NCBI GenBank assembly: GCA_013365325.1
Contig: JABVXV010000332.1
Location: forward strand, 1-64,000
Length of the DNA: 64,000 nt
Origin: Dipetalonema caudispina
Lineage: Eukaryota > Nematoda > Chromadorea > Rhabditida > Onchocercidae
Direction of reading: 5' to 3'
Shown: positions 14,333-26,900 of the stretch, piece by piece
Numbering within the stretch: position 1 is the first letter of the stretch
How the letters are laid out: every line of letters begins with the position of its first letter
The notes under the pieces: generated by a model
Told to the model about the DNA's origin: nothing
The model's input: the letters and a program-made list of their open reading frames with translations, nothing else
Databases searched by the model: none
Position numbers and translations under genes: made by a program

Positions 14333-17300
14333 TCAGGCCAGGAATTCGACCCCAATAACACGTCCTTCAACGGTGGTATTTTGAAGAGATTTACGGGCAC
14401 GTTCCGCATCCGCAGCTAGAGTAAAGGTAACCTTAGCACATCCTGGTGCAATCATTTCCGTTAAATCTACTGGACCAAATTGCTGAACGCGATCACGCAC
14501 AATTTGCCATGTATAATCCAAAGGAAGCTGAAAGCAGTGGATGTGATGTGCTACTAACTGCTGATAATAGTTTCATTTTTGATATATTTCAAATATAATT
14601 CAATGAACCGGAAGAGGAATCATACCAGCATAGTGCTTTGTCGAAAATCAATCGAAATGCAGAAGTTACCCCGGAATATTACAATGCCCAATCAAACCAT
14701 CAGTTCCTTTACTGAAATCTGGCAAAAGACAGAACTCACATTTTTGATAATAATCGAACGCGAACCGCTGAAACCACCGACACCACCGAATGTAGAATAA
14801 CCAGAGTTGGGAGCTGAGAGTGATGCAGAAGACGATGTATAAGTAGATGAAAATGGCATAACCGAAGAAATGCTACTTGGCTGAAGGCCTGATACGGGAC
14901 CACCTTGATAGGCGGATTGACTGGTATATGGTGTTGATGTGCTATCGTAGGAATTATGGGATGTTGTCGAGGAGGTAAGCGACGAAATTATTGAAGAAAC
15001 ATCGCCTAATGGTGCACCATTTGCGCCCAGACCCATACCAACTCCACGTAAACCCACAGGCAATTCCCCTTCTTTTCGATCATCAATAGGATCAAATTTA
15101 TCCATTTTGACATTGATTTGACGATCAAAAACACGCTGATTGTTCAGCATTGAAATGGCTTGCACTGCTTCGATCGGATGAGTGAACTGTACTACAGCCA
15201 TACCTTTACTGCGACCTTCCTTGTCTAATTGAAGATCAACCCATGTAACTTTACCGGCCAGTGAGAAATAATCTGTCACTCGTCCACTTTGTACGTTATA
15301 CGGCAGCTAAATTTCAAAATATTAAGAAGACAAAACAAAGTTACATATAACTTCGAAAATCTGAACCGTGAGGTGCAAGAAGAGATTCCAAAGCACGTCG
15401 CTGACTTATGTATGAGATGAAGCGTTGTCAAATAACACGTGAAACTAACATTCGATACAAAAACACGATTGGTCAGTGGTCCTGTAATATGAAGTTGTCG
15501 CAGAAATGCTGGACTAAGGCCATACGTTTCAAATTGTTCCTCTTGACGGTTTCGAGTATCCAAACTTGCTGCAGCAGTTCCGCCATGAAGACCGTTTAAA
15601 AAATCAACACCTGTGTCTTCCTTAACTTTCCGGAAAAATGCAACGGGATCCTGAACATAGTTCATTTCAAAAATTTGAGACCAGCAATGAAGTCAACAAT
15701 CTGCAGGATAATACGCAGTAAATAATAAACCAACTGATTCAGGAAATTTTAAGCGTAAGGCAACAACTAATTATTGTCTAACATCCTAACTACGATATTA
15801 CTCAAGAACAGGACTCAACAGTGTATCAACGGAGAAAGAATGGATCAGTAACAGCAGTTTAAAGTTTGATGAATTGTTTAGCTACTAATCAAATGAAAAA
15901 GGAAGAACATTTCAGTTAAAAACTAACCATGGTAATCTCATTAACACTGCAATATATTTTTAGGGAAGAAGAAAAAGGAAAGAAATGGGAAGAAGATCGA
16001 AAAAAGACCAAAAAAAAAAAAATTAAAACGTACACCACGCTATCCTTTTACAACTAAATCACCAGTTAAGGCTACAGATGTAATAACGTGTATATAAAAT
16101 GATGAGCATTTTAGGAGGAGGATGAAAAACTGTGAAATGAACTAGAATTGTGTACGAGCCACAAAATATTTACTCGAATTTCCTTTGCAGTAAGCAAACG
16201 ATCATTCATCGGATAACGGTGCAAAGCATCGACACAACGCTGAACTGACTCTTTTTCTCGAAATTCAACAACTGCTGCACCTTTCGACTTCCCCTTACGA
16301 TCTTCCAGAAGCTCCACAAAATTAACCTAAATACCAAAATAGCATTTTTAATTACTCAAAGATGGGATCTTTTCCTCACTTTATTACCTTAACTTACCTT
16401 ATTCGTATCATATCAAATACGTGTGCAATAATTCAATGAATGGTAATATTCCAGTACTGAGCGACATTTTTTTCTGAAGATTCAAACAAGCCGAAAAGAT
16501 ACGTTGGCTTGTGTTAATTTGTTCGTCAGAATGACCAACAACCTATATAAATGAATTAAACTTGTCATGATGGCTGCTGATTCACGAACATCTCGGGGGA
16601 TCGCATGTGCGACCATGTCCAGCACGGTAACGTCATCAACAAGTGAAACGTGCTACACTGAATGATTGAGCTATCCCAGTAATTAACAGATATTCAGCCG
16701 ACCCGCTCGATATTACAAGAAAGAACAATTTGATTATTACACGAAAAAGAGCAAATCCAACCAGATGACATCATCCACGGAATCAGGAAAACGGATATTC
16801 AGGTAAATTCGAAACTAACCAAAAACCCAATAAAAATACTCAAAATTTCACTCTTACAACGTCCCGAAAAATTATATGCGATTAACTAAACATCGAAGCT
16901 AGGAAACATCGACAGCAACCTTTGAATTGAACTTTGCTATATTTTTAAATCATGTGTGTTACCAGCTGCATTTACGACGTAATCATAATCAGAATAGTAC
17001 CTCTGGACACAGCCGCAAATAATGTGAAAACCTACAAAAGTCAAAGTCAAGCTAGAAAACAGATCATACCTCACCAGCTTTTTCTCGAACCAAATCTTTT
17101 AGTTCCATCCAACGTACGTCGTATGGAATATTTGCGATGTAAACCATTCGGTCATTACGTACGCCACCGGCGTTGCCTCGACGACCATCTAAATTTAAGC
17201 CAGAAAATGTCCAAATGTCCAACGTGACCTTCTCAGAGACGTATGGATGAAACAGTGTTAAATGAAAAGTGTGGCCGAAGATTTCAATGATGAGAAAGCA

Positions 17301-18152
17301 ACTATCCAGAAATTTGATGAAGCAACCAGTGACTTATGAGCACAACAAAGGACTCCGGGACCAAGGAATAACAACATCGCGTTCCCAAAATTTGATCATA
17401 AAGATCTGTCCAGAAAAGAATCAACCGAAGCTATGATACTTTTCTAGACAATTAAATAAATTTCAAATTTTGTTTTAGATATTGCCGATTGAAGACGAAA
17501 AGTGCCGAATGTGAAAAAATGAAAACTACGCCGTTATGATCATAAGATAAAATGGCGATCCGAAGATGAATCAACTAGTCGTGCGACGCATGCAATTCAT
17601 ATGGCACGCACTCGTGACGACCGCTACTTAAACGATATAGCAACACTGTGAAAATCTCGAGACAAGAAAATTTTCGAAGTTCTCCTTCGTAATTCAAAGA
17701 CTTACTTTTCATTAATTAAATTTACAAACACAATCTAGGTAAGAAGAAGTAATGACAAGAAGTAATTTTGACTCCGATATTCAATCAAGGTGGGAACCTC
17801 AAATCTAATTCAAAATCCCATACAAATTTAGAAAGTTACCTCTATCTCGAAGTCTTCGTGGGCTACGTTCACGACTAACACCACGACGTTGACCAACTAC
17901 CGTTCGATCAGTACCACTTTCACGTCGAGACCAACGTTCACTACCACCATTACCACTTCCACCACCACCACCACTACCACCACCACCACCGCCACCACCA
18001 CCACCACCACCACCACCACTTTCAGCATCATTATTTGATCTCCAACGTTCATTACCCGAATTTTCACCTTTTATACGCCATCGATCACCTGCTCCTCCAT
18101 CTTTAAACGAACTTGGTGGTGAAAAATCTCGATCTAATAACGATGAAGCCAT
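14333..18152 (-). CDS. HNRNPM: hnRNP M-like RNA-binding protein with three RRMs
   Basis: Nuclear pre-mRNA-binding protein and splicing regulator, 515 aa in six exons: 18152-17840, 17188-17070, 16326-16174, 15650-15450, 15306-14740, 14527-14333. Frame is kept at every junction. Residues 1-104 carry an SPRR/RER-rich linker and a long glycine tract. RRM1 (about 119-195) has RNP2 VYIANIPYDV and RNP1 KSKGAAVVEF; RRM2 (about 258-332) has VFVSNLPYN and RSKGMAVVQF, with AVQAISMLNNQ and FDRQINVKMD closely matching hnRNP M; RRM3 (about 447-515) has IIIKNLPLD and a degenerate RNP1 (GCAKVTF). Between RRM2 and RRM3 a GVGMGLGANG segment matches the vertebrate protein, followed by a Ser/Thr-rich linker. Introns cut RRM2 and RRM3 at the same place (Asn|Leu-Pro). 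Divergent from the TLS1 homologue. The name hnRNP M/MYEF2 comes from remembered family sequence. Confidence 0.93.
17942..18023 (-). repeat. (CCA)n repeat encoding the hnRNP M polyglycine tract
   Basis: CCA triplets with CTA, CCG and TTC variants, read on the minus strand as GGT glycine codons. The tract sits in exon 1 between the N-terminus and RRM1 and may vary in length between individuals. Confidence 0.9.
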
Positions 18153-18156
18153 CTTT

Positions 18157-18169
18157 CTGGAAAAAAAAA
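18157..18169 (-). promoter_or_regulatory. Strong splice acceptor 4 nt before the hnRNP M start
   Basis: On the minus strand a run of T residues ends in CCAG (AG at 18158-18157), then AAAG and the ATG at 18152. This fits a trans-splice site or 5' UTR intron and supports the start chosen over an in-frame Met 11 codons upstream (18185), which would lie inside the intron. Confidence 0.6.
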
Positions 18170-19060
18170 TAGCAATACATATCATTAAACATAAGTAGAA
18201 AAAAAAAAAAAAAATTGGAGAGAGAATGATCGAAGAAAATTAATTACAAAAAAATCATTCATTATCATAAAGAAGTTCATATGATAGGATTCATTAATGA
18301 TCTAACAATAGAAATTACCTACTTTACCTGCTTTGATGAGGCATTACATGTCAAGTAGTATCAATGAAATAAATTTATCATCCCCTAAAATTACATGTAA
18401 ACAAAATAAATCTATCATGTTTAGAATCACGTGAAAAATAAATGACGTAAGTTCATGTCACGTAACAATACATGCTATGATAATAATTTATCCTATCCTA
18501 ATATCTCCATTACTTGATCAAAGCCAATTCCAATCAGATCAATTAGGAGACAATCGCAACTTGACCCTTTCTTGATTAGCTTAAAAAGGATCAAATGGCC
18601 AAAATTGGGTGCAAAGATTATTTTGTTGTTTTTGTCTTCTTCATTTTTCTCCCGTTATCCTAGATTTAATTTCATTTTACAGAATACTTAGATGTACTGG
18701 AAAGGTCACGAGAAACTCATATATTATTAAATGATTACACTTATATGATAACCTGGTAGAAAAGTAAGTGAAAAATTGGAAATCAATTCATCATGGAAGT
18801 GTGAAATTTCCAATACGGAAAAAAAAATGCATAAATTACCGTTAACCATGAATCCATTCATTTCGATAAAAACATTAATTCGTTACATTTGTATTAAATA
18901 TTACTAATTAGAAATGATTTGATAGATTATTTGATTGATATTTAATCAAAATTAAGTTCGGATTGTGTGTTACATACCATATTATGCTTTTCGATAAGTT
19001 CAACCTAAATGATCGTATGTTATGTTCTTATACTTATTGATACTGCACCGTATATATGTG
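18170..19060. promoter_or_regulatory. Shared intergenic region of divergent hnRNP M and TLS1 genes
   Basis: About 0.9 kb without exons, flanked by divergently transcribed splicing-factor genes, so both promoters probably lie here. I see no specific motif I can name. Confidence 0.4.
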
Positions 19061-19075
19061 TTTTTTCTTTTTTAG
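19061..19075 (+). promoter_or_regulatory. Candidate trans-splice acceptor upstream of the TLS1 start
   Basis: A 13-nt pyrimidine run followed by AG (19074-19075), 62 nt upstream of the ATG at 19138, with no other ATG between. Confidence 0.5.
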
Positions 19076-19137
19076 TTAAGAAAGTTTCCATTTCGAGTTG
19101 GATTTTCTAAAAAAAAAAAAAGAAGTAAGTATTTCGA

Positions 19138-21686
19138 ATGTCTTTGTTCAAAAAACCAACCAAGAAAAAACAACGTCATTTACGTGAACGTATAGTGGAT
19201 GACGACGAAGGTACAGAAGAGGAAGAAGCTGAAATTGCGTAAGATCATATTCTGCATGCTTTTATGAAACTTTAATGGGTATCTTTTAGTCATATATACC
19301 AAATACACTCACGGTACTCTTTCATTGACTCCTGTCTGAAACTGTTCCTTGATTTGGATGGATTAGAAATATTGCGATGATATTTTTGGTATCTCTATTT
19401 AATGCTAGAAACATTATTGATGCTAGAGTTATTAAGACACAAGTTAGTCGAGGATAATGTTAGAAAGCTAAGAAATTGCCTTCACAAGTGACCTTTGAAG
19501 AGGGCAAATAAAAAATGAATTGCGCATTAATTTTCTTTTTAATATTATTTTACAGTTAATAGAAGGAAATTTAGGTGTAAACTAGAAGGCGTGAAGGAAT
19601 TGCAAGAAAGTCGTGCGCGCAAAAATGGATTGAATGCCGTAGAATGCGCATTGGGTAAAGAACTTGCAGCAGAATTCATAGCAATGGATGATGATCCATT
19701 CCGACAGCGTGGCGGAGGCATGCTTCGATTATCCGAAGGACGCCAAGCTCAAATGTTAATTTTATAATCCTTTTTCAAAAGAAGCTTAGAGATCCTAAAA
19801 GCTTTCTGTCAAATTATATGTTCTTCATTCTAAATATTTGCAAGTGCCACTATTCATTTCACACATTAAAGCTTCCTAACTGAGCATTGAGTAATATGTT
19901 TTAATAAAATGGTAGCAGTTACGAGGAGGTTAAGCAAAATTGCAGCAGCTGGTAATAGTCGCATTTAGAAAAAATAATAAATGGTTTTAAGCTTGATTTT
20001 ATAGGCATGCAGCAGATATCGAAGCTGGTATACGTGATCAATTCAAGAAAGAAAGTTTTCTGAGAGATGAGCATGAAGAGATGTAAGTTTTGTCCAAGAT
20101 ATTGTGTTTCAAGCGAGGATCAATTTAGTAGAAGGATTAATTAAAGCCTCAAAGCATCATCCTTTTTATTATAACTCAAGTCTCAATGTTATTACAACTG
20201 CTTACATAATTATCTTTAAGCTATCATATAGCTCTGGTCGAGATCTACTACATAGTTCTATATGACATGTATTTGCACTGCGTCGTTTTACAATCAGCAT
20301 CTTTATCACTTTTTTGCTAGAGTTTTTTTCAGTATTGTTTATTTAAAGTATCACTGTTTCGTTAAGTCGCATTCTCCTCGAATTTATTACATTTTGAGTT
20401 CATTATGCGCTAATTTTTTCTTTTTGCATGGTGTTTACTTCTGAATTTCTTTAGTTACTTCATTAAATTAGCATCATTATCGAATGCTCCTCATTTGTTT
20501 CAAGTTAAACAGCTCATCAATATTCTATATTTATTCTATTTTGCAGGAAAAAGTATGTGCAAGCGGAATTGCGCAAACGGAAAGCAGTGCAAGACTTGGA
20601 AGATAATGATGCAACAACGGTAGCTTTTTTCACAAGTATCGTGAATAAAAAATACTCATACTTACTAGCTTTACGTTTTCGATTGACGTTTTGTAGAGAA
20701 CTAGGATTTTATTTTTGACAGTAAAATGAATTTCGTAAATTTATTATGTCTTATTGCAGTTCAAGGTACCAAGTATGGAAGATAGTCTTATGTGGAAAGC
20801 AGCGGAAAAAGTTCGTCTCTTTCGGAGTGAACGTAATGATGAACTGTTATCCAACCAAATGCTTGCTGGTATTCCGGAAGTGGACTTAGGCATTAAGTAA
20901 TCTCTTTTACTTTTCTGTTATGTTTGTATAGTAACTTCTATATTCAATGGAATAACTGTATTTTACAGTTATTCAAATTATGCATTGGCTTATCGTAAGA
21001 TAGAACTTATTTTCCACCTCCTTATCTTCTTTCCTCGTTTCCTCAGGTATATTGCGTTTATAGATTTCGGTTACAGCAATAATTTGAATAATTGTGATTA
21101 TTGTGAAGTAAAGTTTTTATAATAATATGAAACTTCAGTGCAAGAATGAGTAATATCATCGAAACAGAAAAGAAAAAGAGTGAGATGCTGAAGGAAGTGG
21201 TTGAAAAACGACGAAATCTTGCTCAGGATAGTTTATTTAGTCAAGATCGTGCAAAAGATTTGGCGAAGGATTATGTACAGCATTCTATTTGTGAGCAATT
21301 GATTATTCAGTTTACTCTTTTTACATTTCATATACATTTCCTCATAGATTTATATGATCACTGCATAGCTTTTCTTTTGAATGCTCAGATTTAGTTATAA
21401 TTTGTTATGCTGTTTAAACTAATATTTTTAGTTTATATGGAATCAACCACACGTCTTGGCCAAGAAGATTGGCGCAAAAAGTTGGAACGGCCTGATACTG
21501 AGGTAAATTAAGTGGCAATCACCATAATTTTTTGAATGACTCATCGAAGAGGTTTATTGATCATTTACAATATTAATGGATTTTCGGAATCCGTTAAGAT
21601 AGCTCTAAAATGCTTAATTTCAGGCTCAGGTGACGCTAACAGATGCAGATAGTTTAAGAGGTGACGCGTCAATACATCGTTTGTGA
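19138..21686 (+). CDS. TLS1/C9orf78-family spliceosome-associated protein
   Basis: 284 aa in eight exons: 19138-19238, 19575-19754, 20005-20082, 20547-20619, 20760-20896, 21139-21290, 21432-21502, 21624-21686. All joins keep frame. The basic and acidic N-terminus (KKPTKKKQRHLRER, then DDDEGTEEEE), the KLEGVKELQESR segment, the diagnostic LSNQMLAGIPEVDLGI (about residues 174-189) and KDYVQHS...FYMESTTR match human C9orf78 and yeast/fission-yeast Tls1. Family members join catalytic spliceosomes near Brr2/Prp8 and affect 3' splice-site choice. The C-terminus (SLRGDASIHRL) is shorter than in human. Exon 2 has a stronger-looking acceptor 19 nt upstream (AG at 19554-19555) that would give an immediate TAA. 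Same strand as, and 0.5 kb upstream of, the calmodulin-like gene. Confidence 0.92.
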
Positions 21687-21723
21687 TCAAATTAATAAAA
21701 CTAAATGTAATTCAAACATGTAA

Positions 21724-21729
21724 AATAAA
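21724..21729 (+). terminator. Candidate poly(A) signal of the TLS1 gene
   Basis: AATAAA 38 nt after the stop codon. Another AATAAA at 21694 lies too close to the stop to be the likely signal. Confidence 0.4.
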
Positions 21730-22161
21730 TTTTCTTCTCATATTTCATGTACATAATATGAAATATAAGCTTTAGCGCATCAAACATCTTGTCGATTGAT
21801 TCTTCAGACGGAAATACATCAAGAATAAATCTTGAATTTTCTCTGTTACTCTCTGAATTAATGGGACTGCTGGATTAGCAGAAGATATATTGACGCGCAA
21901 CATTGTTTCCGACAACTTCTCAATTTATCGAACGAGGGAATATCATATCTTCGCCGCCATTAAATCCGTATAATCAATAGTATGCCTGATAAGAAATTAG
22001 TCTCCCTTTCAAAAATGATCGAATGAGTTGTTCAGCAAGGTCATCGGACATTTCTACCCCGCTACTATTTTGATGATAAAATTAGGACACACTCCTATGG
22101 CAGCAATAATTGACATTATTGAAGTGGTGCTGTTGGTGCGGTGGATCCAAATCTATTATCA

Positions 22162-23397
22162 ATGGTAATACATTCCCTCTCTTCTATATTTATTCAAATT
22201 TTTTCGAAATTTCAATAAATAGTGCCTAATTTTTCAGCTATTATAATTTAGTAAATATTCATGTTTCATTTAAACCAAAAATTTATAAAACTGATGAAGA
22301 CTTCTTAGAATGAGTGTAACAATAGTTTTGAAATTTCGTTAATTATAGTTGCTAATCTTATATGTTAAGTATGGCGCTGTAGGTCAATAGGTAATTTAAA
22401 CTGATAAGAAGACCAAAATGGTGTTGGATGTTTAAGCCTTCAAATGGATAGATCAGGTACTTGTTGTAATCACGTGACCATTACCTTTAAATGAACATTA
22501 GAAAAAATGAAAATTCAAGAAAATTTGATTTCCTTTTCCAGGCACAATACTTCACTCAACAACAAATCGAAGGTAAGTTATATCAAATTTTTATAAAAAA
22601 AAAAAAACTGGCAAAACTATCGGTTTAGACGATCAGTCATCCCTCATCTCATAATTTCACCCGGAATACATCAGTAATCTATGACAGCTTGCCATCAAGT
22701 ACATTAGATTATGTTTGGAATATTACCTTTACAATGGAGATTTTAAATTTTAATTTTGCTTCCAGAATATCGGCAATGCTTCATATTATATTGTCCTAAG
22801 GGATGTGCACAAAATGCATCACATTTACGTTATATAATGCGCAGCCTTGGTTACACTCCGACTATACCGGAAACGATACAATATTTCCATAAATACGGTG
22901 ATAATTGAAATGATAATATTATCTACTGGATAATTTCGATTATATTCGGACAGCATCTTTATTTATTTTTCAAAATTTATTAATTTACTGTGACAAATTT
23001 TTAACAAACAACAAACGCATATATAAATAATTTGGACTTTTACAGAGGTGTTTCCTAAATCTGAATAAGATAAATTTCAGGACAAAAACTGGATTTTCCG
23101 TCCTTTTTGGAAATTTTACATCAGGAAAATCAGAAAGGTGATCCAATAGAAGAAATTATTGGTGCACTTCGAGGAATTGATTCCAAAAATCAAGGTTGGA
23201 TTACGGTGCCTGAATTCATCGGTATTTTATCATCAATTGGCGAGAAAATGTCCCGGGAAGAAATTTACAACGTTCTTCAACAACTAGACATTACCGGTGG
23301 TCGAGTACCATTCAGTTCATTGTTAAATTTCATTTCGAACTCCCATACTAACTACACTTATTTCTCTGACAATAATCGTTGTGATATATACAAATGA
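22162..23397 (+). CDS. CALML4-like calmodulin-related protein with degenerate EF-hands
   Basis: Predicted 160 aa. Certain exons are 22542-22572, 22766-22897 and 23081-23397 (frame kept). The first certain codon is GCA after a TTTTCCAG acceptor, so the start Met must lie in an upstream exon ending in phase 0. An ATG abutting a GT donor at 22162-22164 (ATG|GTAATA) would give M-AQYFTQQQIEEYRQCF, closely like the start of CALML4; a second ATG|GT at 22418-22420 is the alternative. The RSLGYTPT segment, LDFPSFLEILHQ and IGEKMSREEI align with CALML4, and length fits. The EF loops are eroded: DSKNQGWITVPE lacks acidic residues at positions 3 and 5, and the first loop has no ligand pattern, so calcium binding is doubtful. 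In mammals CALML4 is a myosin light chain of the brush-border adhesion complex; the role here is inference. Converges with GPAA1. Confidence 0.8.
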
Positions 23398-23976
23398 TGA
23401 CAAAAGTTGATAATTTTCAACAACATCAGTTCTAACAACTGATCATGTTATATTAACAAGGAGGTTTCTTAAACAATGATTCTAACACGATTAAATTAAT
23501 CAATGTTTTTTAACTTTCATTCTGAAAAAAAGGAATTTTCAAACAAAAATTATGTCACTTTGTTCTTTGTAGTTACTAATCAGCAATGGTAACTCGACCG
23601 ATTTTTCGAAATTAAAGCAACAAAGTTTTAAAACTTTTTTTTTGAGACCTAATTATTCGATTTCGAAAAATTGCTCAACAATTGCGCATTGTATGTTTGG
23701 CAGAATATGACGATACGTCCAGCTTCCAAACATGTCATTGAAAAAAGGTGGTGGACTGAAACTGAAGGCCGAATAGCCCAGATCAGACAGGTTTCCTTCC
23801 ATGGCTATACTCAGTCTGTCATTGTAATTCAATAATACTAAATAGATGAACAATATTAGTGATTTCTCAAAGTAGAAAAGTAGAAAAAAACATTTGAAAA
23901 TTCTACTAAGATTTACTTCTCATGAGCTTCATTATCAAACTTTGATGTATTAAACAGAAAGAAGATGGAAGATTTT
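23398..23976. other. Convergent 3' intergenic spacer
   Basis: Between the stop codons of the calmodulin-like gene (+) and GPAA1 (-). A minus-strand frame at 23653-23853 has no family resemblance and is not annotated. Probably 3' UTRs. Confidence 0.6.
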
Positions 23977-26900
23977 TTATGGATGAATTATTGGTGTGGA
24001 TGAAATTAGAATTAAGAAATTCCATATGGGTAACAAGCAAATGTAAATGAATGGAAAAAGAAAACTGCCATACAGAAGATGACTTTTGATGAGATCCATT
24101 GCTAGATATTTTATGTATTCTTCTGTTGGAATAACATCGTAGAGCAAATAGCGGCACAATAAATATATAACAAAAGGATGTAACAGGAAACCAGATAAAG
24201 CTTTTAATCGACAGACAAATCTGAAATAAATATTCTCTAAAATTTAAATCCCATAATTTAAATCTAGACGAAACTTTTTCGCAAAACTTGAAGCAATCCG
24301 AAACATTTTTGGAAATTTGTCTAAAACAGAAAAACCTGAGAAAAAACTCGTGTGTGTTTAGTATATATTATTTAGATTAACTTGACAATTTCGAGATTTC
24401 GACTGGAAATTTTTGGAATTTAAGAATATTGCATTCAAAAGCAATTTCTTGCACCACAACAAAAACCATATTTTTCCCTATTTTCCTCTGTTAAGTTTGC
24501 CAACAAAACTTATACAAAATACATTTAGATCCATTTCAATCTCCTGTAAAGTACCAAGTCCTGTTATAAACTACTAACTTACCGGTTACAATTATCAATC
24601 GCGGTGAATAGTATTATTAACGGTACAGCAATTAACGAAATAATGTATGCCAATGAGAAATTCAAAAGTGACAGTGAAGAGAACACAAGACAGTAATCCA
24701 AATAAAAGAGGAATTTCAATGAAATATATTCTTTCTCGCTTCTGTAATCCAAACAATAATATAAAACAACTGGAAAGAATAAAACAGAAACTTTTGCTGT
24801 CCAGACCTCAGAGCTATTACATTTTTCCTTTGAACGAGTGAACTATTAGATTAATTTTTCAAATTCTGTGACGAAGCAAGTTAATTAAACAATCAAAATT
24901 ACTCATTTTATTTGTTCCTTATTTACATACTCTCAAAAAAGTAAAATGAGAAAAAAACACCTGCATCTACTTTAAAAAATTTTGAAAGAAAACTTACAAT
25001 GGAAAAAGAAAATACCAGGGAGTGAAAGCGGAAAATGACAGCAAAACCGTATAGATATGATAAGACTGTGATACAGCAACATTTCTGATAATACAATACT
25101 GAACTATTCCAACAACATGAAGAAGAACGAATGAATTCGGAAAACTGAATTCTTTCAAACTGAACCAATCACGAAGTGCCTGAAATAAATAGACATTATT
25201 CATTTAAAACAGTTTGAATTAATGCAATACTTGGACTTAAGTGTCTAGAATAGTATCTAGTAAAAAGCTTAATCAGCATTGAAAACGTGTTACTCTATAC
25301 AATAAGATACATCAATTATGATTATAGCTCAAAGCTATAAAAAGTATACAGCATAAAGACAGGTATTATAATTTTGAAACGCTCTATCATAGCTTTTAAA
25401 TTAACTACATTCTAGATAATCTAAATTTTTAAAATCTCTAAAAATTTAAGTCAAGAAATTTATGCATCACAAATACATCCATAAATGACAGTCAATACGG
25501 GATTTGATAAGCCGAACAAACAGGAATACAAACACAGCACACACATGAACATGCAAACGCAGATATTTCAGCAAAATACACCAAGCTTACCAGTACTAAT
25601 AGTGGAAACAAAATAAGACCGAGAGCTGGCATGTAATAAGCTACAGATAGAAAATGTCGCATATCCGTCATTATATAAAGGAAGTATGACTGATGAAATT
25701 TTTCCAGGATGTTATTCAGTGACCTGTAAAAATTTAAAATTCTAAAATGAAACAAAAGTTTAAAGTAGCAGTTCTAAAGGCGATACTTGCACATATGATT
25801 ACCTTTGTAGTTATTTAATTATGAACATGGATGAATAATTGAAAATAACGAAATTGCTCAAAAAGAAGAAAGTGATGACTACTTCCAAAAAGTAATTGCA
25901 AATAATGAATGTAGTTTAAAATTAGTCAAAAGTACAACATATAGTAAACAGCCATATCCGCTCTTTATTGTTCTTTATTAGGGGGACGGCACCATCACCA
26001 ATATCTATATAACTATTGAGCTGCAGTAGAACTAATAATTAGATCTTAACTGTTATTGCATATGAATTGATAGAAATTCAACTACTTCGAGTCCATCAAT
26101 CTTTCAAAGTTATCCTAAATAAGAAAAGGATAGATTAAACTGAGATGTGAAAGATAAACCTCAATGCTCCTTCACATATTCGACCTAAATCTGTTAGTGA
26201 TGCATGTCCTTCCATAACATTTTTAGCATGTATGGTTACTGCTTGTATTCCATATGGTCCAAAAATGCTATGCAATCCTTCTTTCTCATTGAAAGCCTGA
26301 AAAAAATTTTAAAAACCAAATATCACTCAATATTTTTTAAAGATTTAACTGGACCTGAAAATTGAATTAACTTTCTTTACTTAACTGTATTGTAATTATA
26401 GAAATACGAAACAGAAATGAATGGAAAAATACACCCAACCAAACACACATAACATTGATAACTACAATCAGTTTACATGATCTAGGAGACTAAAACGTAA
26501 TTTAAGCAACCTTGAGAGTAGAAATACCTGATTGAGCATAGCTTTACTAGTTGTTTCAGCTAAATCCCACCATGACTTCTGATATCCATGATTAAAAACT
26601 TCAGGAATTAGGCCAAATTTATCTGCTAATTTTGCCATCAAATTGATTAAATCCAAATTTGGCAATAAACCATTGACCATGTTATGTTCAATGTTCATCG
26701 TGTCAAATACTGAACCTTGCATTTTGACCGCAAAAGCACCAACGATCGCACCACTATGAAAATGTAGTTTGTCGGATTGCAGAAATAAATGATGATGCTC
26801 GTGATACTGAGCTAGATATGCTGTCAACCCAATTAGGCCTTTGTCTACGAAAACAAATTGAATATCGCGAGCCCAATATATCTGTTCTGAAAAAAATGCA

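Noticed and set aside
23653..23853. 66-aa minus-strand frame downstream of the GPAA1 stop
   Set aside because: The GPAA1 protein already ends with the expected C-terminal hydrophobic block at 23977; this frame has no similarity and probably lies in the 3' UTR.
24742..24769. Upstream acceptor for GPAA1 exon 8 (TTCTTTCCAG)
   Set aside because: Using it shifts the frame and gives a stop within the exon; the acceptor at 24742-24743 keeps the conserved NFSL frame.
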